Source of the DNA: a bacterium (Candidatus Gribaldobacteria) CG10_big_fil_rev_8_21_14_0_10_37_21
GTDB taxonomy: Bacteria > Patescibacteriota > Minisyncoccia > Minisyncoccales > CG1-02-41-26
NCBI GenBank assembly: GCA_002773495.1
Contig: PFAX01000032.1
Coordinates: 1-19,461 of the forward strand
Direction: 5' to 3'
DNA length: 19,461 nt
The position numbers and the translations under genes were made by a program. Shown here piece after piece: positions 7,577 through 13,293 of the stretch (its first letter is position 1; every line of letters begins with the position of its first letter). The notes under the pieces were generated by a model that made no database searches, had not been told where the DNA came from, and worked only from the letters and a program-made list of their open reading frames with translations.

Positions 7577-8387
7577 ATGCCTTATTATCGCCAAATGACA
7601 ACAATCCATTAATTTGCTTTTTGACTTTAACTGAAGCACAATGTTTTAAGTGCCCAAAATACGATTTCAAGGATTGCTCAAACTTTTCTTGGCTAATTTC
7701 ACCACTTTGCAATTGTTGAAGTTTTTCTTCAATTTTCGCAAACATTCGCTTCTTTGTTTTGGCTCTTAATAAGCGATACTGCGGAAAACTAACATACCCA
7801 AGAAAATCAACGCCCTGATGCCACTTTTTAATTTCTATTTTGTCGGGGTGTAAAAATAGTTTAAGTTTCAACTGCAAAAAATTGTCGATTGAATCAAAAA
7901 ACTTTTTAATGTCACATTTTAAAATAAAAATGGTTTTGGTCTTGTTTTGGCTCTCCTTTAGGGCAAACTTTTCTAAACGGTTAATTGCTTTATGGGTTCC
8001 TTTGCCAATTCGGCAAGAATAAGAGTCAGCAATAAAGGTCTTGTCAAAAATAGGATATAATGCTCGGAATATAGCGTGGTGTAAAACCCTGTCTTTGACA
8101 GTTGCTTTGTGGATTTTTCTTAATTTTGGGTCTTTAATATAAAAAGCGGTATAATGGGAGTGTTGGTAAGTTTTGTTTTTTAATTGGTAATGCAAATTAA
8201 AAATGTTGTCCTCTAAATAACGGTCAAATAACTGGACATCGGACTTTTTGGTTTTGCCTTGCTTAAACTTGTCCCAAGCCAAAAATAAATTTTCCAGCCC
8301 AATTATTTGCTCAAACAAATTATGCTCAATAATTCCTTTTCCTTTAACGCCCCCCCCCACGAGTTTTTTGATGTTCCCCTTGTTCAT
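7575..8387 (-). CDS. DGR-type reverse transcriptase lacking its catalytic YxDD core
   Basis: The N-terminal half is a clear retron/DGR-type RT: LENLFLAWDKFKQGK (31-45), YTAFYIKDPKLRKIHKA (79-95), DRVLHHAIFRALYPIFD (99-115), SYSCRIGKGTHKA (122-134) and motif A ILKCDIKKFFDSID (155-168) with Asp159. Directly after this comes FLQLKLKLFLHPDKIEIKKW (170-189) and GVDFLGY (192-198), the region normally following the YxDD motif. The roughly 100 residues that should lie between, with the QxxxS and YxDD motifs, are absent, apparently through an in-frame deletion at about 7881-7886. The protein should not polymerise. The first 18 residues from ATG 8387 look like chance extension; homology starts near 8333 at ATT, with AAAGGA 6 nt upstream. 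Sense-strand TAA is at 7577-7575. RT identity is secure; whether the protein is made is not. Confidence 0.85.
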   Translation of the reverse strand: MNKGNIKKLVGGGVKGKGIIEHNLFEQIIGLENLFLAWDKFKQGKTKKSDVQLFDRYLEDNIFNLHYQLKNKTYQHSHYTAFYIKDPKLRKIHKATVKDRVLHHAIFRALYPIFDKTFIADSYSCRIGKGTHKAINRLEKFALKESQNKTKTIFILKCDIKKFFDSIDNFLQLKLKLFLHPDKIEIKKWHQGVDFLGYVSFPQYRLLRAKTKKRMFAKIEEKLQQLQSGEISQEKFEQSLKSYFGHLKHCASVKVKKQINGLLSFGDNKA

Positions 8388-8708
8388 AAATTAAGTGAGT
8401 TTTATTTACTTTTTCATCAATACCTAAAATTATTCCCTAAAGCAGAGAAATACACTTTAGATCAAAAAATTGAGAGCTTAATTTTAGAAGTATTAGAAAG
8501 TAGCTTTTCTGTCGCTTACGGGGCAAGGGCAGATAAAGCCCTATTGCTTCAGGCAATGAGCATAAAAATAAACCTGTTAAAAACTTTAATTAGGTTGGCT
8601 TTTCAGATTAAAGCCATAGACAATAAAAAATACATCCAACTTCAAGAACAACTACAAGAAATCGGTAAAATGATTGGGGGGTGGTTGAGGTATTTACAAA
8701 AACAATAA
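8307..8708 (+). CDS. avd: Avd-like DGR accessory protein (four-helix bundle), opposite strand
   Basis: The helical protein VPLVHKLSEFYLLFHQYLKL, followed by FPKAEKYTLDQKIES and KMIGGWLRYLQKQ at the end, matches the Avd / 23S-intervening-sequence-like family. In DGRs Avd forms a pentamer that binds RT and TR RNA and is needed for mutagenic cDNA synthesis. It is the only conserved gene on the plus strand and lies head to head with RT, overlapping RT's upstream extension. Family similarity begins only at about 8370 (DVPLVHK), where no start codon exists; the nearest in-frame ATGs are 8307 and 8322, and ATG at 8371 is out of frame. A nine-C run (8350-8358) lies in between. The start is therefore uncertain, or lost at a rearrangement point. 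A hairpin terminator follows the stop. Confidence 0.75.
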   Translation: MLKQIMLNNSFSFNAPPHEFFDVPLVHKLSEFYLLFHQYLKLFPKAEKYTLDQKIESLILEVLESSFSVAYGARADKALLLQAMSIKINLLKTLIRLAFQIKAIDNKKYIQLQEQLQEIGKMIGGWLRYLQKQ

Positions 8709-8728
8709 TCCATTTGACAAAAACGAGC

Positions 8729-8770
8729 AAGCCGTTCTGTGATTTTTAGCAGAACGGCTTTTGACTTTTA
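8729..8770. terminator. Hairpin terminator between avd and the TR unit
   Basis: AAGCCGTTCTG (8729-8739) pairs perfectly with CAGAACGGCTT (8750-8760) around a 10-nt loop. On the plus strand TTGACTTTTA follows, ending avd. On the minus strand GCTCGTTTTTG follows, so it can also end the TR transcript arriving from the other side. Confidence 0.8.
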
Positions 8771-8773
8771 AGA

Positions 8774-8891
8774 ACTACCAGGGGCAGGCAAGAAATGTTG
8801 TTCCAGTGGTTGCTGACCGAGTTGTAGTTGACATTCGCACGCCCGCCGCAGTTGGAGTTACCACCGTTCAAGCGATATCTGCCACCCTCAA
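8774..8891 (-). repeat. DGR template repeat (TR)
   Basis: This 118-bp segment matches the variable repeat at 9250-9367 at a constant offset of 476 bp with 16 mismatches. Thirteen of them fall on the 27 adenines of the TR sense (minus) strand; the others are at 8789, 8839 and 8848. The adenines cluster in AAC/AAT codons, as TRs require for broad amino-acid sampling. It lies outside any convincing gene, in a minus-strand unit between the promoter-like repeat at 9137-9174 and the terminator at 8729-8760. The GC-rich end (CTGCCCCTGGTAGT in sense) is identical in TR and VR and corresponds to the region of the initiation of mutagenic homing site. Confidence 0.93.
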
Positions 8892-9136
8892 AAATTTGCT
8901 TGTTTTCATCCCAGTCACCAAAGATTGATTTATTAAAAAATAAAACTTTCTTTTGTATTTTATTTAACAGTAGCCCCGCAAGGTGGCACCCATAATAAAA
9001 ACAAACAAGTAGTGCTCTAAATATCTTATGGCTCTCTTTCTTGTTCCGTAAAACAAAAAACTCTGGCCTGCTCTCTCTAATATTTAGGGATTTCAGCGGT
9101 AGCAATCCGTGAACTGCCACACCCTACTTACTCTCA

Positions 9137-9174
9137 TTTTAATTCTAACAAATTTTAAGATAAAAGAAAAATCC
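9137..9174 (-). promoter_or_regulatory. Repeated promoter-like element, copy 2 (before the TR)
   Basis: ATTTTTCTTTTATCTTAAAA, then TTTGTTAGAAT, on the minus strand matches the copies at 7540-7576 and 10137-10172. TGTTAGAAT is an extended -10. The T-rich part also serves as the tail of the terminator at 9172-9204. It could start the TR RNA. Confidence 0.4.
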
Positions 9175-9204
9175 CCAGTTTTCAGCTATGCTGAAAACTT
9201 GGGG
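9160..9204 (-). terminator. Strong hairpin after the target gene, also a candidate DGR cruciform
   Basis: GTTTTCAGC (9198-9190 on the minus strand) pairs with GCTGAAAAC (9186-9178) over a 3-nt loop, extended by CCCC/GGGG, then ATTTTTCTTTTATC. It ends the target transcript 18 nt after the stop. Known DGRs often need a hairpin or cruciform downstream of the VR; this one lies 46 nt past the VR end, so that second role is possible. Confidence 0.85.
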
Positions 9205-9221
9205 ACAAGAATTCAAAAGTT

Positions 9222-10028
9222 TCAAGCCCTTAATTTCCAAGGGCTCAACACTACCAGGGGCAGGTAAGAAATGTAGCGCCAGCGGCAGCCGACCGAGTCG
9301 TAGCTGACATACGCCCGCCCGCCCCAGTCGGAGTCACCACCGTACAAGCGATATCTGCCACCCTCAAGCCGCTCCCTAAACCAAACCAACGTATTGGTTT
9401 GGCCGTCCTTGAAGCGGGGCAAGCCAGGATACGCCTGCGAAAGATAACTGCCTTGAACTACCCCTTCAGACATAATAACTTGCTCGGGATTAAAACCGAG
9501 TAAGTTAGCCAGTGCGGGATCGGGATAAACATGCTGCTCTGCCTCTATAACAGAAACCCCGAAACGAGAGGATTGAGGGCCATACTCATAATGAGCAATT
9601 TTGCCCCCATTTCTTAAGCCCTCAATAATAGGGCCAAGAAAGTTTTCATCACCCTCCCACATCTGTTTGCCCTTGTTATGATTTGGCTTACAACGAGGGT
9701 CAAACAGATCAACCTCTCCGCCTTTTTCGGCGTTGCCCAACCAAAGGGACTTCTCCTCAATCTCCCCTGCGGCTATCTGTTCGTAAAACCATTTTTCTGG
9801 TTTTACATTCCAACCAGGAAAACGAGAATCTTGCTTCATTTTCACTGGGGGTAAAAAAGCAACCCGAAGACCAAGGCCATCCCACTTAGCCACCTTGGCT
9901 TGGCCATACTGCTTTAAGGTTTCCTCAAGGATTGAATAATCAAACCTTGAAGCTATGGCTCCGCCAAAAAAAGCAATATGGGTGGCTTTTTCCTTGGCGA
10001 CAAACTCATTAATCCATTTCTTTTCCAT
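9222..10028 (-). CDS. DGR target protein with C-terminal variable repeat
   Basis: ATG at 10028-10026 is chosen because GAGGAG lies 9 nt upstream and the promoter at 10096-10124 precedes it; the frame is open to TTG at 10145, upstream of that promoter. The 268-residue protein has no signal peptide or membrane helix. The N-terminal region (HIAFFGGAIASRFDY at 17-31, DGLGLRVAFLPPVKM at 50-64) is not one I recognise. The C-terminus, from GGRYRLYGGDSDWGG (223-237) to ISYLPLVVL (253-261), has the GG-rich and hydrophobic ends typical of DGR C-type-lectin/FGE-like folds. The VR spans residues 221-260. Eleven residues differ through TR adenines: 229, 232, 234, 240, 242, 244, 247, 248, 249, 251 and 252. 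It probably binds a variable, unknown ligand. Confidence 0.88.
   Translation of the reverse strand: MEKKWINEFVAKEKATHIAFFGGAIASRFDYSILEETLKQYGQAKVAKWDGLGLRVAFLPPVKMKQDSRFPGWNVKPEKWFYEQIAAGEIEEKSLWLGNAEKGGEVDLFDPRCKPNHNKGKQMWEGDENFLGPIIEGLRNGGKIAHYEYGPQSSRFGVSVIEAEQHVYPDPALANLLGFNPEQVIMSEGVVQGSYLSQAYPGLPRFKDGQTNTLVWFRERLEGGRYRLYGGDSDWGGRAYVSYDSVGCRWRYISYLPLVVLSPWKLRA
9250..9367 (-). repeat. DGR variable repeat (VR)
   Basis: The copy of the TR inside the target gene. Relative to TR codons the changes are N to Y, D, S, C or R, S to G and H to R, all from sense-strand A substitutions. Three further changes are not at A: Cys to Trp at residue 235, a silent Arg at 238 and Cys to Tyr at 255. The flanks match exactly: CGCTTG after GGCAGATAT at the 5' end and the GC-rich CTGCCCCTGGTAGT at the 3' end. 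Confidence 0.93.
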
Positions 10029-10037
10029 GGTCAGAAT

Positions 10038-10043
10038 CTCCTC
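10038..10043 (-). promoter_or_regulatory. Ribosome binding site of the target gene
   Basis: GAGGAG on the minus strand, 9 nt before the ATG at 10028. It decides the start over the upstream in-frame TTG. Confidence 0.7.
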
Positions 10044-10095
10044 GCCCTTTTGGGCATAAAAGTTAATATCCCCACAGCCAGGAAAAAACAAGTTT

Positions 10096-10124
10096 ATATT
10101 ACCATATATTATCCTAAAAGTCAA
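10096..10124 (-). promoter_or_regulatory. Sigma70-like promoter of the target gene
   Basis: TTGACT (10124-10119), a 17-nt spacer and TAATAT (10101-10096) on the minus strand. Transcription would start near 10089, giving a leader of about 60 nt. The best promoter match in the window. Confidence 0.7.
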
Positions 10125-10136
10125 ATTTTTATCGTA

Positions 10137-10172
10137 TTCTAACAAACTTTCTCATAAAAGAAAAGGCCGCTT
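10137..10172 (-). repeat. Repeated promoter-like element, copy 3 (before the target gene)
   Basis: 10143-10172 matches 7547-7576 (after RT) at 28 of 30 positions, and the surrounding 10139-10168 resembles 9145-9174. On the minus strand it holds GCGGCCTTTTCTTTTATG and then TGTTAGAAT. Copies 1 and 3 bracket the whole DGR in direct orientation. Confidence 0.75.
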
Positions 10173-10255
10173 TTCTCAAAGCCACTTTTCTTTTATTTAT
10201 TTATTCCTTTTTCTCCTTTTAAGTTTAAACTTTTAATAGAAGTCATAAACCTTAA

Positions 10256-10402
10256 GTTGGGCAAGAGGGGGTGGCTTCATGCCGTTTCCAAACCCGAAGC
10301 GGGCATGGTGTCGCCTTAGGCGACGAGCGTAGGGTTTGGCTAAGCGAGCAAACTCGCTGGGTTTGCGAAGCGACGGCATGAAGCCACCCCCTCTTGCCCA
10401 AC
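10256..10402. repeat. GC-rich structured element with perfect 29-bp inverted arms
   Basis: Positions 10256-10284 are the exact reverse complement of 10374-10402. The interior folds further: CCAAACCC (10288-10295) with GGGTTTGG (10332-10339), GTCGCC (10310-10315) with GGCGAC (10319-10324), AGCGAG (10343-10348) with CTCGCT (10353-10358). A second GGGTTTG at 10359-10365 could compete for CCAAACCC. It starts 20 nt after the secY stop, has no T-tract and no ORF, and is far richer in GC than its surroundings. It may be a MITE- or REP-like insertion, or a structured 3' end of the ribosomal operon transcript. Confidence 0.9.
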
Positions 10403-10422
10403 CAACAAATCAATTGAGTTTA

Positions 10423-11706
10423 TTAAAATCCCTCGTATTCGCGCATTTCAAGCTGGGACTTAACTTGCCTCCATATCTCTAAAACCACTGAAACGACGAT
10501 TAACAATGCTGTACCTCCGATTAAAAACTCAAACGCAACAACGCCAGTTGCCCCCTGAACAATTGAAGGTAAAACAGCAATGGTAGCTAAAGATAAAGCC
10601 CCGACAAAAAGTACTCTGTATAAAATTTTATGTAAAAATGAAGCTGTTTTTTCCCCTGGCCTAATCCCTGGCACAAAACCACCTACTTTTTGCAAGTTAT
10701 TAGCAATTGATTTTGGGTCAAAGGTAACAGCTGTATAAAAGAAAGTAAAGGCAAAAACCAAAGTAAAAAACAAACCTCCATGAACCCAAGGGTTTTGCAA
10801 AAAGCTAACAACCGCCTGAGCAATCGCTGAAATCGTTGGGTTAACCCCTGCATTCAAAAAACTAGCTAACATGGTAGGTAGTAATAAAATACTTAAAGCA
10901 AAAATAATTGGAATAACCCCAGCTGGGTTTAAGTTAATCGGCAAATAAGTTGAAACCCCCCCATACATTCTGTTACCTCTTATTCTTTTGGCGTAAGATA
11001 CCGGGATATTTCTTTTGGCCTCTGTAATTAAAACAACCCCAGCTATAATAATAAGGGAAATAACAAAAAAGGCCAAATAGCTGAAAAACTTAGAATTATC
11101 CCAAGAAACAATTAATTGGCGAATTTCAGCTGGGGTACTAGCTACAATACCTGCAAAAATAAGAATAGAAACCCCATTCCCAATACCTTTTTCAGTGATT
11201 AACTCACCCAACCACATTAAAAGCAACGAACCTCCAGTAATTATCACAATTGAAGTTAAAAGTTGTAGCGAAGAAAGATGGGCGATTACCCCTTGGCGTT
11301 GAAATAAAACAAGCATTCCATAGCCCTGCAACATAGCTAAGGGAACTGTTAAGTACCTGCCATATTGAGTGACTTTACTTCTACCTGCCTCACCCTCTTC
11401 TTTATACATTTTCTCAAGCTGGGGAAAAATCATTGTCAATAACTGAATAATAATCGTTGCAGTAATGTAGGGGCTTAAACCCAACATAACAACAGACAAT
11501 CTACTTAAGGCCCCCCCAACAAAAAGGTTTAAAAGCCCTAAAAATTGGCTTTGACCAAAAAAGTTTTTCAAAGTATCTGTGTTAACGCCAGGCAAAGGGA
11601 TATTTGACAATAACCGATAACAAGCTAAAACCCCTAAAACAAATAAGACCTTATTTCTTAACTGCTTGTCTTTGAAAATTACAATTAATTTTTGAAAAAC
11701 TTTCAT
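10423..11706 (-). CDS. secY: Preprotein translocase subunit SecY
   Basis: The pore subunit of the SecYEG channel in the cytoplasmic membrane. The 427-residue protein has about ten hydrophobic helices, the plug/TM2 region with LSRLSVVMLGLSPYITATII (67-86), a basic cytoplasmic loop with KRNIPVSYAKRIRGNRMYGG, then STYLPINLNPAGVIPIIFA, and the C-terminal EMREYEGF. Length and motifs are normal. It starts 7 nt after the L15 stop as the last gene of the ribosomal run; adk, its usual neighbour, is displaced by the DGR. Confidence 0.97.
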   Translation of the reverse strand: MKVFQKLIVIFKDKQLRNKVLFVLGVLACYRLLSNIPLPGVNTDTLKNFFGQSQFLGLLNLFVGGALSRLSVVMLGLSPYITATIIIQLLTMIFPQLEKMYKEEGEAGRSKVTQYGRYLTVPLAMLQGYGMLVLFQRQGVIAHLSSLQLLTSIVIITGGSLLLMWLGELITEKGIGNGVSILIFAGIVASTPAEIRQLIVSWDNSKFFSYLAFFVISLIIIAGVVLITEAKRNIPVSYAKRIRGNRMYGGVSTYLPINLNPAGVIPIIFALSILLLPTMLASFLNAGVNPTISAIAQAVVSFLQNPWVHGGLFFTLVFAFTFFYTAVTFDPKSIANNLQKVGGFVPGIRPGEKTASFLHKILYRVLFVGALSLATIAVLPSIVQGATGVVAFEFLIGGTALLIVVSVVLEIWRQVKSQLEMREYEGF

Positions 11707-11713
11707 AAAATTT

Positions 11714-12136
11714 TTAAACTACTTTAACTTGTGCTTTGTCTTTAACCGCTTGAGAGGTTTTCACCCCTTCAAAAACAAACTTTTTAGCCGAGCCCCCTTT
11801 GCTTAAAACCTTTACTTGAGGTACTCTGCCTTTAATCTTTTTTACCATTTTCTTTTCCAAAAGGGCTGCTATGTTAATGGTTTCACCTTCTTTAAAATGT
11901 TTTTCTAAATCAACCAAGTTAACTATTTTTTCAAAGCTAAAATTAGGGTTATTGCGGTACCCTGTTAATTTTGGATATCTTTTAATAAGCTCTCGCATAG
12001 GTGGCTGAAGTTTCCTACCTGCCCTTGATTTTTGACCCTTAACCCCTTTTCCTGAGTAAGTTCCCTTTTTTCCACCTCTACCAATCCTTTTTTTATCCTT
12101 TTTCTTATTATTTGGTTGTAATTGATGAATTTGCAT
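11714..12136 (-). CDS. rplO: 50S ribosomal protein L15
   Basis: Large-subunit protein. The start is ATG at 12136; the frame extends two codons to a TTG. The 140-residue product begins MQIHQLQPNNKKKDKKRIGR, then has the Gly/Lys-rich GKKGTYSGKGVKGQKSRAG that threads into 23S rRNA, and the C-terminal VKVLSKGG segment. It lies 17 nt after S5, with no L30 gene between them. Confidence 0.96.
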   Translation of the reverse strand: MQIHQLQPNNKKKDKKRIGRGGKKGTYSGKGVKGQKSRAGRKLQPPMRELIKRYPKLTGYRNNPNFSFEKIVNLVDLEKHFKEGETINIAALLEKKMVKKIKGRVPQVKVLSKGGSAKKFVFEGVKTSQAVKDKAQVKVV

Positions 12137-12153
12137 AATCAATAAAATAATTT

Positions 12154-12816
12154 TTACTTTTCTGGCAAAATAGCACCTTTAATGCTCTCCTTAACTTCTT
12201 TGGCAATCTCCTTAACTTCCCTATCCAACTTTCCCACAGGAGCGGCCTTATCCATTTTTAATTTCTCTAAGGCCTTAATTGTGGCCCTGGCAATATTTAG
12301 TTTATTTCTTGATCTTGATAAAAGCTTAGAAGAAATATCTTTTATGCCAGCTAATTGGCAAATAATTCTCACTTGCCCACCAGCAACCAAGCCCCTCCCC
12401 TTAGCTTGAGGCCTTAGTAAAACCCGAGCTGGCCCATACTTAGCTGTCACTTCATGAGGAATTGTTGACCCAAAAATTGGTACATCCAAAAAACCTTTTT
12501 TAGCTAACCTTGTTGCCTTTTCAACCGCTTGCTGAACATCAGCCCCTTTACAAACCCCTACCCCTATTTTACCCTTTTTATTCCCTAAAACAATAACTGC
12601 TCTAAATCTTAATTGCTTACCGCCCTTTGTCACTCTGGTAACTCTCGCTAAATCTAAAAGCTTCGAATCAAATTCGCTTGGGGTTTTCCTTCTTTGAAAC
12701 CTCTCTGGCCTATTTTTTTGCCTTTGATAACCACCCCCTTCTTTATTTTGGTTATTCCCTTGGCCCCTATAAGGTTGCGTGCCAGGCCGTTTATTAAATT
12801 GTCTATTATCTTGCAT
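12154..12816 (-). CDS. rpsE: 30S ribosomal protein S5 with disordered N-terminal extension
   Basis: Small-subunit protein involved in decoding accuracy. The 220-residue protein is longer than the usual 165-170. Residues 1-45 are rich in Gln, Asn, Arg and Gly and look disordered. The conserved part starts near 48 (EFDSKLLDLARVTRVTKGGK), followed by FRAVIVLGNKKGKIGVG (71-87) and the C-terminal domain with IPHEVTAKYGPARVLLRPQ. The ATG at 12816 is the only reasonable start. Confidence 0.96.
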   Translation of the reverse strand: MQDNRQFNKRPGTQPYRGQGNNQNKEGGGYQRQKNRPERFQRRKTPSEFDSKLLDLARVTRVTKGGKQLRFRAVIVLGNKKGKIGVGVCKGADVQQAVEKATRLAKKGFLDVPIFGSTIPHEVTAKYGPARVLLRPQAKGRGLVAGGQVRIICQLAGIKDISSKLLSRSRNKLNIARATIKALEKLKMDKAAPVGKLDREVKEIAKEVKESIKGAILPEK

Positions 12817-12848
12817 GATTGATTATTGATTATTAATAATTATTAATT

Positions 12849-13244
12849 TTAAATCACTAACCCGCCTTTCCTCGCCCCTAAAGCTAAGGCCTTAATTCTT
12901 CCATGATATTTATAACCACCCCTATCAAAAACTACTTTCTTAATATTTTTTTCTTTAGACATTTGAGCAATTACTTCACCCACTTGGTAAGCTAAAGCCA
13001 CCTTACCCTTTAAAATAACTGCTTTGTCCTTTTCCCCTGTCTTAACCTCTGCTTTTCTCTCTTTTTTAGCTATATCAAAATCCTTAGTTTGAAGAATTGT
13101 CTTACCTTTACCATCGTCAATAAGATTAGCATAAATATGGCTATTACTTCTAAAAACGCAAAGTCGAGGAACTTTATTTGTCCCTTTAATCCTTGCCCTT
13201 ACTCTTTTATGGCGATTTATTCTTTTTTTATGTTTCTCTAACAT
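12849..13244 (-). CDS. rplR: 50S ribosomal protein L18
   Basis: Binds 5S rRNA in the large subunit. The 131-residue protein begins MLEKHKKRINRHKRVRARIK and contains VPRLCVFRSNSHIYANLIDD and the C-terminal VVFDRGGYKYHGRIKALA. It is slightly longer than the common 115-120 because of a charged insert (KKERKAEVKTGEKDKA) in the middle. Followed by S5 after a 32-nt AT-rich gap that holds a 16-bp palindrome. Confidence 0.96.
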   Translation of the reverse strand: MLEKHKKRINRHKRVRARIKGTNKVPRLCVFRSNSHIYANLIDDGKGKTILQTKDFDIAKKERKAEVKTGEKDKAVILKGKVALAYQVGEVIAQMSKEKNIKKVVFDRGGYKYHGRIKALALGARKGGLVI

Positions 13245-13262
13245 ACAAATATTTTTTATTTT

Positions 13263-13290
13263 CTACTTACTACCTACTACTTACTACCTA
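13263..13290. repeat. Short tandem repeat (two 14-bp units) between L6 and L18
   Basis: CTACTTACTACCTA occurs twice head to tail (13263-13276, 13277-13290), followed by CTT. The CTACTTACTA core is shared with the 7-bp repeat at 5443-5499. Confidence 0.7.
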
Positions 13291-13293
13291 CTT

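Larger units (their letters stand above)
8729..9136 (-). ncRNA. Putative TR-containing transcript
   Basis: No recognisable gene lies between the target terminator (9172-9204) and the avd terminator on the minus strand. A transcript from the promoter-like TGTTAGAAT ending near 9142 to the 8729-8760 hairpin would be about 400 nt with the TR near its 3' end, as expected of a DGR template RNA. An ORF (8746-9120) is open through it and continues the TR reading frame, but it has no visible Shine-Dalgarno sequence and no family I know. Ends are inferred from flanking signals only. Confidence 0.45.

Noticed and set aside
8746..9120. 124-codon minus-strand ORF spanning the TR
   Set aside because: It has no Shine-Dalgarno sequence and no recognised family, and it contains the Asn-rich TR; better explained as the open frame of the template RNA or a decayed target copy.
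10029..10145. Longer form of the target protein from TTG at 10145
   Set aside because: That start lies upstream of the best promoter, and the ATG at 10028 has GAGGAG at the right distance.
10256..10402. tRNA or other standard RNA gene in the GC-rich element
   Set aside because: The 29-bp perfect stem and the lack of a T-loop or anticodon-arm pattern do not fit a tRNA.
12832..12847. Perfect 16-bp AT palindrome between L18 and S5
   Set aside because: Made only of A and T in an AT-rich gap; likely chance, no sign of an operator.
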